Positions 45,763-54,631 of a stretch of DNA of 64,000 nucleotides are shown piece after piece. The stretch is taken from assembly GCA_902765225.1 (NCBI GenBank), contig CACWYV010000002.1, positions 190,697-254,696 of the forward strand. Reading direction: 5' to 3'. Both the position numbers and the translations under genes were made by a program. Positions within the stretch are counted from its first letter, which is position 1; every line of letters starts with the position of its first letter. A model generated the notes under the pieces. The model saw only the letters and a list, made by a program, of their open reading frames with translations. It did not search any database and was not told the DNA's origin. This DNA comes from Candidatus Avelusimicrobium intestinale (GTDB taxonomy: Bacteria; Elusimicrobiota; Elusimicrobia; Elusimicrobiales; Elusimicrobiaceae).

Positions 45763-46284
45763 TCAGTTCCAATTCTCCCGCAATTTCTTGATGGCTTTTT
45801 TGACTTCGGGCTTTAATTTGGGATCTACTAAATCAATAAACAATTTGCCGTCCAAATGGTCCACCTCGTGTTGGAACGCCTTGGCCAACAGCCCGCGTGC
45901 CCGCTTGGTGTGCGGTTGTCCGTTTTCGTCCAAGTATTGGATAGTTACATCCGTAAAGCGTTTAACATCCGCCCATAGACCGGGCAACGAAAGGCATCCT
46001 TCTTCTTCCGTTTTTTCGCCGCGTTTGGAAATAATTTCCGGGTTGATAATCACATACTTGGTGGGTGGGTCTTCCTCTTTTTCGCCAGGCAGCAGAATAA
46101 CCGCTAACCGCAACGGCAGGCCGATTTGGTTAGCCGCCAACCCTACTCCGCGCACAGCCAGACACGTCTCCTCCATGTCTTTGAGGAGCGCAGGTAACTG
46201 CGGAGCGATTTGGTGATAATCTACCGGCTTTAACTTTTGGCGCAAGATCGGTTCGCCGTATTTGGTAATGCGTAAAATAGACAT
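45763..46284 (-). CDS. def: Peptide deformylase
   Basis: Removes the formyl group from new proteins. 173 residues with the three motifs GVGLAANQIG, EEGCLSLPG and QHEVDHLDG, giving the metal ligands Cys and two His and the catalytic Glu. It heads a reverse-strand group with aspartokinase and two small membrane proteins. A TGATATAAT extended -10 ends 6 nt before the ATG. Confidence 0.95.
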   Translation of the reverse strand: MSILRITKYGEPILRQKLKPVDYHQIAPQLPALLKDMEETCLAVRGVGLAANQIGLPLRLAVILLPGEKEEDPPTKYVIINPEIISKRGEKTEEEGCLSLPGLWADVKRFTDVTIQYLDENGQPHTKRARGLLAKAFQHEVDHLDGKLFIDLVDPKLKPEVKKAIKKLRENWN

Positions 46285-46290
46285 AATTTT

Positions 46291-46299
46291 ATTATATCA
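46291..46299 (-). promoter_or_regulatory. Extended -10 promoter of def, leaderless
   Basis: TGA followed by TATAAT on the minus strand, ending 6 nt before the def ATG, with no room for a ribosome site. The same nonamer is used at terC (59938-59946). Confidence 0.6.
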
Positions 46300-46391
46300 T
46301 TTGCCGGCCAAATCGTGCCGGTTTCTGTTCCTCACCTGACTACGGACAAAGTCCCCGGCGAAAAAAGTTTCCTTTTCCGCGTAAAAAAAGA

Positions 46392-46397
46392 TACAAT
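46392..46397 (+). promoter_or_regulatory. -10 box of nuclease gene, leaderless arrangement
   Basis: TACAAT ends 8 nt before the ATG at 46406. TTCCTT at 46369-46374 is a weak -35 candidate with 17-nt spacing. No ribosome site is seen. Confidence 0.45.
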
Positions 46398-46405
46398 ACT
46401 TGTAG

Positions 46406-47896
46406 ATGACCGATAGCGATTTTCAACAATTATTCCTCACTTTTTCAGCCGGACGTACCCCGGCCCGGACCGATTTTAATGCTTCGCGTATGTTTTCTTT
46501 GCTGGAAGATCCCTTTGGGGTGTGGTGTTCTTTCCACGCTCCGCAAGAAGAAGCCGTGCCGGAACCCAACCGCTACGAAAGCCTAAAAATCCGCACCGAC
46601 CGCCGAAGCCGTGACGAGTGGATTAAAGAAGAATTTCCCGAAGTTGTCTTCATATCCGGCGAAACGGAAACCGACCGCTTTAAAAATACCTTACGCGCGA
46701 TGGCCGACGGAGCCCGTGCTATTGCCAATGCTACGTTATGGAATTTGCCGCAATCTGTATACGGAAGCGTCAATCTGCTCGTTAAAAAAGAGGAGAACAC
46801 CAGCCGGTTTGGCCCGTTTTACTACGAAATTTTTCAATTTAAACGTGCCCACGATTTGAAAGAACATTATGCCTTACAGGTAAGTCTTTTGGGGCAAATA
46901 TTGGGTGAAATCCAACAATTTTCTTCCCCCACCGCACGCATTTATTTAAAAGGGCATCTGGCGGAAATTCACTACGATAAACACCGCGAACGGCTGGAAA
47001 ACGAACTGGCCTTTTGGCGGGCCATTCGCGACGGGAAAGCGAAGCCCGAAGCCCACAAACCGCCCAAGGCCGCAGCCGCACCGTGGCGGGTATATGCCAA
47101 TAAATACGTCACCCAAAATAAGGATTTACTCTTGCTCCCCGGCCTCAATACAGAAATGCGCCAGTGTTTAAAAATTAACGGGATGTTTAACACCGACGAC
47201 GTAGCCCGGGCCGGACTGGCCAAATTGCAGGAAATTTTGGAAGAACCCCACGCAACCGACTCTTTTTACAACGCCCAGGCCTACTTGCACCAACAACCTG
47301 TTTTGCACGAAAAGGGACATTTCCCGCCGCCGACCAAAAAATATAATTTGTATTTTGATTTTGAAGCCACCGAAACCTTTACCAAGGATAACGTATCGTT
47401 TGTGTACTTGATTGGACTTTGGGACAAAGAGAAGGACAAGTACGTCAGTTTTGTAGCCAGAACACCCGAAGAAGAACTACAAATCTTTGACCAATTTTAT
47501 AACTACGTTCAAGATTTCAGCCAAACCGCTTTGTACCATTGGACGGATTATGAAGTGCGCAAAATGAAAAAACTGGCCGACAAACACCCCGAAGCGGCCG
47601 ATAAATTAAAATCCCTTTGCTCCATTTGCTATGATTTAAAGGTAGCCGTACAAAAATCATTTTACTTACCAGCCCCCAGTTTTTCGCTCAAAGCGGCTGC
47701 GCCGGCGTTTGGGTTTCACTGGCGGCAGGACGATTGCGGCGCCATGGACAGCATGGTTTATTTTACCAATTGGCTTAAAACCGGTAACGAAGATCTATTA
47801 AAAAAAGTACTGATGTACAACGAGGACGATTGCAAGGCCATGTTAGATTTGGAAACACGGCTCCAAGCCGCAGATGTATTGGAGATTTTGCCATGA
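46406..47896 (+). CDS. TM0106-family RecB-like putative nuclease
   Basis: 496 residues. The N-terminal half (1-200) fits the Cas4/RecB-like region of the TM0106 family (YGSVNLLVKKEEN, YEIFQFKRAHDLKEHYALQV), in which the PD-(D/E)xK site would be expected. The C-terminal half (about 310-490) is an RNase H-like domain: YFDFEATETFT, HWTDYEVRKMKKL and YNEDDCKAMLDL supply the acidic residues. The iron-sulfur Cys cluster of many relatives is not obvious. Likely a DNA repair or processing nuclease; no CRISPR genes are near. It overlaps the next gene by ATGA. Confidence 0.75.
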   Translation: MTDSDFQQLFLTFSAGRTPARTDFNASRMFSLLEDPFGVWCSFHAPQEEAVPEPNRYESLKIRTDRRSRDEWIKEEFPEVVFISGETETDRFKNTLRAMADGARAIANATLWNLPQSVYGSVNLLVKKEENTSRFGPFYYEIFQFKRAHDLKEHYALQVSLLGQILGEIQQFSSPTARIYLKGHLAEIHYDKHRERLENELAFWRAIRDGKAKPEAHKPPKAAAAPWRVYANKYVTQNKDLLLLPGLNTEMRQCLKINGMFNTDDVARAGLAKLQEILEEPHATDSFYNAQAYLHQQPVLHEKGHFPPPTKKYNLYFDFEATETFTKDNVSFVYLIGLWDKEKDKYVSFVARTPEEELQIFDQFYNYVQDFSQTALYHWTDYEVRKMKKLADKHPEAADKLKSLCSICYDLKVAVQKSFYLPAPSFSLKAAAPAFGFHWRQDDCGAMDSMVYFTNWLKTGNEDLLKKVLMYNEDDCKAMLDLETRLQAADVLEILP

Positions 47897-48717
47897 AAAA
47901 AGAATTTACCGTCTTACAGCAAGCGCTGCAAAAGGCCGCCGAAGCGGTACGCCGTAAATTTGGCAAAGTGGGATATGAATTAAAAGGCAAAGCCAATCTG
48001 GTTACTGCGGCCGACCTGGCCAGCCAACGGGCCATTTTGGCGCTTATCAAAAAGCACTTTCCGCAACATGACTACTTGGCTGAGGAAGGCGCCGTCAAAA
48101 GCACCCATGCTGCCTACACGTGGGTTATTGACCCGCTGGACGGAACCACCAATTTTGCTCATACCTTCCCGCAATACAGTATTTCCGTGGCTTTGTTCCA
48201 CGGGAACACACCGGTGTTGGCCGGAGTCAGCAACCCGTTTAGCGGTGAGACGTTTTTAGCCCAAAAAGGCAAAGGAGCCACGTTAAACGGGGAAAAAATC
48301 CACGTATCCCAAACCGGCACGCTCTCCCAAGCGTTACTGGTAACGGGCTTTCCGTACAACCGTTTCTATCACATGCCCGAACTAATTAACCGCTTTGGGC
48401 TTTTTTTAGATGCTTGCCACGACGTACGCCGATTAGGTTCTGCCGCGTTGGATTTATGCTGGGTAGCCGCCGGACGGCTGGACGGATATTGGGAAGAGAG
48501 TTTGCAACCGTGGGACGTGGCAGCCGGTACGCTTATCTTGCAAGAGGCAGGAGGACGGGTAACGTCCTTTTCCGCCAAACCTTTTGGTAAAATAAATGAG
48601 TACGGCCAAACGCTGGTGGCCAGTAACGGAGCGATTCACGCACCGATGTTGCGTATTATCCGCCAAAGCCAACGCATCAACCGCTACGGGGGGCCGTCTC
48701 TCAAAAGAGCACATTAA
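47893..48717 (+). CDS. suhB: Inositol monophosphatase family protein
   Basis: 274 residues. Metal-dependent phosphatase with AEEG, IDPLDGTTNFAH and WDVAAGTLILQEAGG, all three core motifs. Homologues act on inositol 1-phosphate, fructose 1,6-bisphosphate or, as SuhB, also in rRNA antitermination. The ATG at 47893 overlaps the nuclease stop by 4 nt. The specific substrate is not clear; the gene symbol follows the closest general family. Confidence 0.88.
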   Translation: MKKEFTVLQQALQKAAEAVRRKFGKVGYELKGKANLVTAADLASQRAILALIKKHFPQHDYLAEEGAVKSTHAAYTWVIDPLDGTTNFAHTFPQYSISVALFHGNTPVLAGVSNPFSGETFLAQKGKGATLNGEKIHVSQTGTLSQALLVTGFPYNRFYHMPELINRFGLFLDACHDVRRLGSAALDLCWVAAGRLDGYWEESLQPWDVAAGTLILQEAGGRVTSFSAKPFGKINEYGQTLVASNGAIHAPMLRIIRQSQRINRYGGPSLKRAH

Positions 48718-48733
48718 AAACAGAGGTCTTTTT

Positions 48734-49144
48734 ATGCCACTTAGTGTAGTCAAGCAATACAGTGTGTTTCTAGTCAACGAACCGGGTACACTCAAAAGTG
48801 TAGCCGAGATTTTGCTACGCGAAAAAGTGAATATTATTGCTATGTCGCAAGGGGTTCATTACGATGCCGCTACGTTCCGCCTGGCCATCACGCATGAACA
48901 GGAAATCAGCCACATTTTAACGCGGGCCGGTTTTACCAGCGTCAAGACCGAGGCTATCTGTATTGAAACAAAAGACCGCCCCGGACTCGTCTATGATATC
49001 AGTTCTGTGCTCACCAAACACGGTATTAACATTTCCACAATCTACGGTGCTGTTACGTCCGATGGGCAAAGCCGGTGGATTGCTATCGTCAACAACATCA
49101 CCAAAGCCCTCAACGCCTTAGAACAGTCGGACTTATTCAACTAA
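48734..49144 (+). CDS. Tandem ACT-domain protein
   Basis: 136 residues containing two ACT domains: VVKQYSVFLVNEPGTLKSVAE (1-66) and ICIETKDRPGLVYDISSVL (72-136). Stand-alone tandem ACT proteins of this length are common and bind amino acids as regulators. It lies 3 kb from an aspartokinase that lacks ACT domains, but the sequence looks more like the generic stand-alone family than aspartokinase ACT. AGAGG precedes the ATG at 48734; a terminator follows. Confidence 0.85.
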   Translation: MPLSVVKQYSVFLVNEPGTLKSVAEILLREKVNIIAMSQGVHYDAATFRLAITHEQEISHILTRAGFTSVKTEAICIETKDRPGLVYDISSVLTKHGINISTIYGAVTSDGQSRWIAIVNNITKALNALEQSDLFN

Positions 49145-49159
49145 TCATTCTTTAGGGGC

Positions 49160-49189
49160 CAAAAGACCTAGTACCCACTAGGTCTTTTG
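49160..49189 (+). terminator. Terminator after ACT gene
   Basis: A perfect 13-bp stem, CAAAAGACCTAGT and its complement, around ACCC, followed by ACCCTTGTTTC. The U-run is weak, so termination may be partial. Confidence 0.65.
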
Positions 49190-49257
49190 ACCCTTGTTTC
49201 GCCGTTCCGTAAATTTTTATACTACTTGTAATACAGAACGTTGATAACGCAAACCTT

Positions 49258-49851
49258 ATGAAAAAGATAACTCTGTTTTTACTGGCAATCAGTCTCTACT
49301 CTGCCGGGTTGGCACAAGCCCCCCGGTATGACTTTGGGCCGATAACCCATAAGGGTCTTTCCCTTATTTCCCCGGCTGCGGAAACGGTTGACTCTGGCAT
49401 TTCTTTGGATACTTATCTTCGGCGTCGCATTCAACAGGATTTACAACGTTATCGCATGGACCAACTGCGCCAACATCCTTCTTGGGAGCTCATACAAACT
49501 TTACGGCCGCATTATAAACGAGATATTACTTATGTTGAAATTTACCACAGTCCCACACACCCGGATATTGTATTCTTAATTGCGTATTTGGAAAGGCCGG
49601 ACAAAAAACAAATTCAAATAGAAGCCGTGGGACTCATTGCGCAAGGGCTTATCCAATTTATGAAAGAAGTTTGTCCGTTGGAAAAGTCTTCCTTCGGCTT
49701 GGGTTCTATCACATCAAAGCCAACGAAATCCGGTCAAATTTTCAACCAGGTACGGAGCCACTTGTACCGCACCATGATGCACCAATACCAAATAGCCGAA
49801 GAGGATATTGTACATCAATATATCAACCGGCCTTTAAAGATTTCTTTGTAA
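49258..49851 (+). CDS. Exported protein of unknown function
   Basis: 197 residues with a signal peptide (1-20: KKITLFLLAISLYSAGLAQA). The mature region begins PRYDFGPI and is helical with conserved-looking polar stretches (YLRRRIQQDLQRYRMDQLRQHPSWELI; VGLIAQGLIQFMKEVCPL). One Cys near 140. No domain is recognised. The reading frame and codon use look like its neighbours. No clear ribosome site precedes the ATG. Confidence 0.6.
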   Translation: MKKITLFLLAISLYSAGLAQAPRYDFGPITHKGLSLISPAAETVDSGISLDTYLRRRIQQDLQRYRMDQLRQHPSWELIQTLRPHYKRDITYVEIYHSPTHPDIVFLIAYLERPDKKQIQIEAVGLIAQGLIQFMKEVCPLEKSSFGLGSITSKPTKSGQIFNQVRSHLYRTMMHQYQIAEEDIVHQYINRPLKISL

Positions 49852-49888
49852 TTGGCGAGACTGCTTACCAACGAGTTTATTTCTGGAA

Positions 49889-50995
49889 TTATAGGTTCTT
49901 TTGGTAAATACGATAGCGTTTACTGAAGTGACATCCACATTCTTCAATACCGCGTATCATCCCGGCGTTATCTTCTAGCACCCAAGACAATTCCGCTTCA
50001 TTCCACACGCTTACCCCGTGTGTAACAATGTGTTTAATTAAAATCAAATCAAGCCCACGTTTGCGAAATTCGGGACGAACCCCCAACATAATGAGCCGCG
50101 CGTCTTTGATCCGCTTCCAAGCCCACAAGGCCCGGAGCACCCGCCACGGATTTTTAAACGAACCGTTTAAAATTTTCAATACATGGTTCATGTTCGGGAT
50201 ACAGATATAAAAACCAGCCGCTACGCCGTTCTCTTCAATAACACATGTGCCTTCGGCGCGCAAAACCGGTTTAAGTCCGCTTACGATATCGGCCATCGCC
50301 GATTGGGTTAACGGAACAAACCCCCAGTTTTCGGCCCAAGCCTCGTTATAAATTTGCCGGATGAGTTCGGCTTCTTCGTCTATTTTTTGTAGATTAAGAC
50401 GGCGCAGTTTAATTCCCGGTGCACGCTCACAGCGGGAACAAATCCGCCAAAACCGGTCCGAAAATTTATCATCCTTGGTGCGGTGAAAAGCCAGCAAATC
50501 TTTGGCTTTAGTAAACCCGGCTTCTTCCAATAAATCCGGATAATAAGCAAAGTTATACGGCATCATAATAGCCGGCATCCGGTCAAAACTATCTATTAGC
50601 AAGCCATAAACATGGTTACTGGACGGATTGGCCGGACCGCGTACCGCCGTGACCCCTTGCGCTTTGAGCCAATTCTCAGCGGCAGAAAAAAGAGCGGCAG
50701 AAACACTCCGGCTATTGATACAATCAAAAAAGCCAAAAAAACCGATATTTTCGTTATGATAGGTATTGTGCGCCCGGTTAACCAGAGCCATAATCCGCCC
50801 TACGGGTTTTCCCTCATCATACGCCATAAATAACGCCCGCGAAACATCTGCCCAAAACGGATTTTTTTCATCCAACAGGTGTTTCGTATCGGCTTGTAAT
50901 TCTCCTACCCAATACGGATTTTCTTTATATAAGGTAAAGGGGAAACGGATGAAGGCCTCTATATCTGCCTCTGTACAAACGGTTTTGATTTCCAT
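49889..50995 (-). CDS. GNAT-superfamily acyltransferase, YghO/bacterial ceramide synthase-like
   Basis: 368 residues. The N-terminal part has YKENPYWVGELQ, LLDEKNPFW, GRIMALVNRAHN and IGFFGFFDCINS, then RGPANPSSNHVYGLLID and MMPYNFAYYPDLLEEAGF, a layout typical of the YghO group. The C-terminal part carries a GNAT-like segment (GVRPEFRKRGLDLILIKHIV). In Caulobacter a protein of this group, bCerS, N-acylates sphinganine. It follows a serine palmitoyltransferase gene by 46 nt, which supports such a role. ATG at 50995 has GGGAG upstream and is preferred to the ATG five codons earlier. Confidence 0.7.
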   Translation of the reverse strand: MEIKTVCTEADIEAFIRFPFTLYKENPYWVGELQADTKHLLDEKNPFWADVSRALFMAYDEGKPVGRIMALVNRAHNTYHNENIGFFGFFDCINSRSVSAALFSAAENWLKAQGVTAVRGPANPSSNHVYGLLIDSFDRMPAIMMPYNFAYYPDLLEEAGFTKAKDLLAFHRTKDDKFSDRFWRICSRCERAPGIKLRRLNLQKIDEEAELIRQIYNEAWAENWGFVPLTQSAMADIVSGLKPVLRAEGTCVIEENGVAAGFYICIPNMNHVLKILNGSFKNPWRVLRALWAWKRIKDARLIMLGVRPEFRKRGLDLILIKHIVTHGVSVWNEAELSWVLEDNAGMIRGIEECGCHFSKRYRIYQKNL

Positions 50996-51010
50996 ACAAC
51001 TCCCATACAA

Positions 51011-51030
51011 AACCCCGCCGAAGCGGGGTT
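51011..51030 (-). terminator. Hairpin between spt and acyltransferase genes
   Basis: On the minus strand AACCCCGC and GCGGGGTT pair around TTCG, then TTGT. The U-run is short, and the next start codon lies about 15 nt further, so it may be a partial terminator or attenuator or may protect the upstream message. Confidence 0.55.
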
Positions 51031-51040
51031 CAATCGTTTC

Positions 51041-52231
51041 TTATTTAATAATTCCCAATGCACGACCTGCTTGCGCAAAGGCATCCACAATCTTCCGGAC
51101 GTGTTCGTCCGTGTGGGTAGCCATCAGCGTCAGGCGCATAAGTGCATGGCCGGGCGGTACCGCCGGACTCACCACCGGATTGGCAAAAATACCCATTTCG
51201 TGCAAGGCACGCCACATTTTAAAACAGTTCTCGTTACTGCCCACATGTACGGGCAAAATCGGCGTTGTGCTGGTACCCAAATCGTACCCTAAATCCTCTA
51301 ATCCTTTTTTCAACTTCGCCGTCAACCGAAACAAATTATCGCGGCGAGAAGTATCCTTTTCTATAAGGTCCAACGCCTTTGTGATAGACGCAATACAAGA
51401 AGGCGGCATGGATGCGGAAAAAATTTGGCTGCGTGCGTTGTGACGCATATAATGGATGACGTCTTTATCTCCCACTACAAATCCGCCCACCGTAGCAAAC
51501 GTTTTGGAGCACGTTCCCACAATCAAATCTACTTCTCCGTTTTCCAATCCGAAATACTCACACGTACCGCGGCCCGTTTTGCCAATAATTCCCGTAGCAT
51601 GTGCATCGTCCACCATAATACGTGCGCCGTATTTCTTACCGATTTTTACAATTTCCGGCAACGGGCAGATATCCCCTTCCATACTAAATACACCGTCTAC
51701 AATAATCAACTTACCTGCTTCGGCCGGTAATTTGGCCAACACCCGTTCTAAATCGGCCATGTCGTTGTGTTTGAAACGAACCATCTCCCCATCGGACATT
51801 TTGACGCCGTCCAAAATACTGGCATGGTCCAACTTATCTACAATGGCATAGTCGCCCTTTTTAATCAGACAGGATACCACTCCCAAATTCATTTGATACC
51901 CGGTAGCAAACAATAACCCGGCTTCTTTGCGTTTGAAAGCAGCTAATTTGGCTTCCAAGGTATCAGCCAACTGCGTATTTCCGTTAAGTAAGCGGGAACC
52001 GGCCACCCCTGTACCGTATTTATCCACGGCTTCACGGGCAGCTTTTTTCATTTCCGGATCGTTGGCTAGTCCCAAATAATTGTTGGATCCGGCCATGATG
52101 TACGTCTTTCCGTTCAAAATTACTTCCGGTCCCTGTGCAGATTCAATCGGTTGGAAATAGCCATAAATGCCCATCCGCATTGCGATTTTTGCATCTTGAT
52201 AGTTCCGGCACTTCTCAAAAATATCAGCCAT
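51041..52231 (-). CDS. spt: Serine palmitoyltransferase (alpha-oxoamine synthase family)
   Basis: PLP enzyme condensing serine with an acyl-CoA, the first step of sphingolipid synthesis. 396 residues. The N-terminus GIYGYFQPIES with EVILNGKTYIMAGSNNYLGL, then YGTGVAGSRLLNG and TGYQMNLGVVS, matches bacterial SPT better than BioF or Kbl. Stacking His136 (LDHAS), Asp208 in VDDAHATG and Schiff-base Lys243 in TCSKTFA are present, as is VDGVFSMEGD. AGAGG precedes the ATG. The product was not distinguished from other oxoamine synthases by a search, but neighbours fit lipid synthesis. Confidence 0.78.
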   Translation of the reverse strand: MADIFEKCRNYQDAKIAMRMGIYGYFQPIESAQGPEVILNGKTYIMAGSNNYLGLANDPEMKKAAREAVDKYGTGVAGSRLLNGNTQLADTLEAKLAAFKRKEAGLLFATGYQMNLGVVSCLIKKGDYAIVDKLDHASILDGVKMSDGEMVRFKHNDMADLERVLAKLPAEAGKLIIVDGVFSMEGDICPLPEIVKIGKKYGARIMVDDAHATGIIGKTGRGTCEYFGLENGEVDLIVGTCSKTFATVGGFVVGDKDVIHYMRHNARSQIFSASMPPSCIASITKALDLIEKDTSRRDNLFRLTAKLKKGLEDLGYDLGTSTTPILPVHVGSNENCFKMWRALHEMGIFANPVVSPAVPPGHALMRLTLMATHTDEHVRKIVDAFAQAGRALGIIK

Positions 52232-52275
52232 AATTTATCCTCTTCAACGACCGCCGTAAGTTCGGTTTCGGACGT

Positions 52276-52740
52276 TTACTTACTTACTTTTTTAATAATG
52301 TTCGTGGTAGAGCGCCCTTTTAATAGCGCAAAGCGAACCACTTTTTTTGCAAATTCACGACCGACGATTTCCGACGGTTTGTAATCGCCCCCCTTGACCA
52401 GTACATCCGGGCAAACCCGCTTAATCAAGTTGAACGGCGTATCTTCGGTAAAGATACATACGGCCGATACGCTTTCCAGCGCCGCCAGTACAAGCGCACG
52501 ATCCGCTTGCGTATTGACCGGGCGGGACGGCCCTTTCAAACGACGTACGGAAGCATCGCTGTTGAGACCCACTACCAGTTCGTCCCCTTGCCTGCGCGCA
52601 AACTCCAATATGCTCACATGGCCGGCGTGTAAAATATCAAAACAACCGTTGGTAAATACTATTTTCTTTCCCGCCGCCCGGGCTTCTTTTACCCATTGGG
52701 CCAAAGCACGCGGACTTTTAATTTTATTTTTGGCTTTCAT
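52276..52740 (-). CDS. Heptose 1-phosphate adenylyltransferase (HldE C-domain type)
   Basis: 154-residue nucleotidyltransferase with [15 protein letters not shown] (HxGH site), [14 protein letters not shown] and [10 protein letters not shown], as in RfaE2/HldE. It activates D-glycero-beta-D-manno-heptose 1-phosphate with ATP to make ADP-heptose for LPS core. The separate kinase domain is not adjacent. The ATG at 52740 lies inside the end of accC with AAAGGA ahead of it; a 45-nt gap separates it from spt. Confidence 0.88.
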   Translation of the reverse strand: MKAKNKIKSPRALAQWVKEARAAGKKIVFTNGCFDILHAGHVSILEFARRQGDELVVGLNSDASVRRLKGPSRPVNTQADRALVLAALESVSAVCIFTEDTPFNLIKRVCPDVLVKGGDYKPSEIVGREFAKKVVRFALLKGRSTTNIIKKVSK

Positions 52741-54124
52741 CCGTTTTTCCTTTCGGAGAAGAATTTTGCGCAGCAATTATACGCTCAATAAGTCCCGTGT
52801 CTGTATTTCCGGCCACAAAATCAGGATTATTGACAATCTGTTGATGAAAGGGAATTGTTGTTTTAATACCCCCCACCCAAAATTCACCCAAGCAACGGCG
52901 GCTACGCGCCAACAATTGTTTACGGTCCGGGGCCGTTACAATCAGTTTGGCTAGCAAACTATCGTAATAACTGGGTACCGTATACCCGGTGTAAACGTGG
53001 CTGTCCACCCGTACCCCTAACCCCCCCGCGGGAATCCATTCCTCTACCGTACCGGGGCACGGAGCAAACTGATGCTCGCTATCCTCGGCATTGATACGGT
53101 GTTCTATAGCGTGGCAACGAATTGCGGCAGCTTGTTGTTGGGTAAGCGGCAATTCTTCACCTTGGGCAATTTGAATTTGTAATTTGACCAAATCATATCC
53201 GCAAACAGCTTCCGTCACCGGATGTTCCACTTGCAGGCGCGTATTCACTTCCATAAAATAAAATGTTTTGTCCGGCGCCATTAAAAATTCCACCGTTCCT
53301 ACTCCGCGGTAACCGGCCGCCAGTACAATTTTACGCGCGGCGGCTTGCAATTGGGCGCGGGTTTTTTCATCCACAAACGGGCTGGGCGATTCTTCCAGTA
53401 ATTTTTGGTGACGGCGCTGCAACGAACAATCCCTTTCGGCAAACGCCACCGCGTTTCCGTAATTATCAGCCGCTACTTGCACTTCAATATGACGCGGATT
53501 CAATACCAGCTTTTCAAAATACATCCGTTCGTCGCCGAAGTTCGCACGCGCTTCGGCTTTGGCCGTAGCCAACATACGGTCTAATTCCGATTCACGCCAA
53601 CAGGCGCGCATGCCTTTACCGCCACCGCCGAGAGCCGCTTTAATCATAATCGGAAACCCGATTTGACGTGCAACCGATCGGTAATCTTTCCCGATTACTC
53701 CGTTAGAACCCGGCGTAACGGGTACCCCGGCTTTGACGGCCATTTCACGTGCCGTGGATTTCACCCCCAACGCGGAAATTGTTTCGGCAGTCGGCCCGAT
53801 AAACACACATCCGGCCTGGGAAACAGCCCGGGCGAAATCGGCATTTTCGGACAAAAATCCATACCCGGGGTGGATGGCATCCGCCCCTGTAATTTGAGCT
53901 GCGGTGATAATAGCATCTATGTTTAAATAACTTTGATTGGACGGAGCCGGCCCGATACAAACAGCCTCATCGGCCAAGCGTACCGCCAAACTGTTACGGT
54001 CGGCCTGCGAATACACCACCACGGAGGGAATACGCATTTCTCTGAGCGTACGGATGACACGCAGCGCAATTTCGCCGCGGTTGGCTACCAAAACTTTGTG
54101 CAAAGGAGATACACGAACGGTCAT
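52724..54124 (-). CDS. accC: Biotin carboxylase, acetyl-CoA carboxylase subunit
   Basis: 466 residues. ATP-grasp enzyme that carboxylates biotin on BCCP. Motifs: [32 protein letters not shown], the glycine-rich loop [12 protein letters not shown] and [16 protein letters not shown]. It overlaps accB by 4 nt and the heptose transferase gene by 17 nt. The carboxyltransferase subunits are not in the window. Confidence 0.95.
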   Translation of the reverse strand: MTVRVSPLHKVLVANRGEIALRVIRTLREMRIPSVVVYSQADRNSLAVRLADEAVCIGPAPSNQSYLNIDAIITAAQITGADAIHPGYGFLSENADFARAVSQAGCVFIGPTAETISALGVKSTAREMAVKAGVPVTPGSNGVIGKDYRSVARQIGFPIMIKAALGGGGKGMRACWRESELDRMLATAKAEARANFGDERMYFEKLVLNPRHIEVQVAADNYGNAVAFAERDCSLQRRHQKLLEESPSPFVDEKTRAQLQAAARKIVLAAGYRGVGTVEFLMAPDKTFYFMEVNTRLQVEHPVTEAVCGYDLVKLQIQIAQGEELPLTQQQAAAIRCHAIEHRINAEDSEHQFAPCPGTVEEWIPAGGLGVRVDSHVYTGYTVPSYYDSLLAKLIVTAPDRKQLLARSRRCLGEFWVGGIKTTIPFHQQIVNNPDFVAGNTDTGLIERIIAAQNSSPKGKTDESQK

Positions 54125-54510
54125 GCTACCGGTTCCGCCTTTTCAATAAAAAATAACGGCTGACCGTATTCAACGGCTGTACCGTCTTCGGCCGCCGCTA
54201 CATGCAGTTTCCCCGCGTGGGGAGCCGTGATAAAATGTGTTTTAGAAGCCGTTTCCACCAACCCGAGCGGAGCGCCTTCGGCAATTTTTTGTCCGTCAGC
54301 AAACGGACCGTTCTTCCCTTTTTCTGCCACGTGATAAATACCTATCGCCGGGGAACAAACCGGAGTTAACGAACAAGGAAACCGGGCCGGTTCGGGCAAG
54401 GCTTCGCGTGTCTTAATCTCCAGACTATCACCGTTTTTTTCGTAACAAAATTCGGCCAAATCGGTAGTTCGCAACCAATCGGTAACTTCTTGAATCAGTT
54501 TGGTATCCAT
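54121..54510 (-). CDS. accB: Biotin carboxyl carrier protein-like, unusual attachment site
   Basis: 129 residues. N-terminal helical part, linker, and C-terminal biotinyl/lipoyl-like domain (about 55-129: PAIGIYHVAEKG, GQKIAEGAPLGLVE, ITAPHAGKLHVAAAEDGTAVEYGQPLFFIE). The attachment loop normally reads E-A-M-K-M/L. Here it reads E86-T-A-S-K90-T-H, lacking both Met and placing Lys one residue further from Glu. It is coupled to accC by overlap, so its role as carrier is expected from context, but biotinylation is uncertain. AAGAGG precedes the ATG. Confidence 0.8.
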   Translation of the reverse strand: MDTKLIQEVTDWLRTTDLAEFCYEKNGDSLEIKTREALPEPARFPCSLTPVCSPAIGIYHVAEKGKNGPFADGQKIAEGAPLGLVETASKTHFITAPHAGKLHVAAAEDGTAVEYGQPLFFIEKAEPVA

Positions 54511-54631
54511 AAAAACCTCTTATGTGCGTAAACGGCACGTAGTATTATTTTACCATTTTTTCGCTTGGGCCGGCAGTTTCTAATCTTTTTTAAAACTTTA
54601 CGGGCCGCGCAAAATCCGGTAGCATGAGCGT

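Noticed and set aside
52394-52954. 186-codon forward ORF opposite the heptose transferase and accC
   Set aside because: Ser/Thr/Arg-rich shadow frame overlapping well-supported genes on the other strand.
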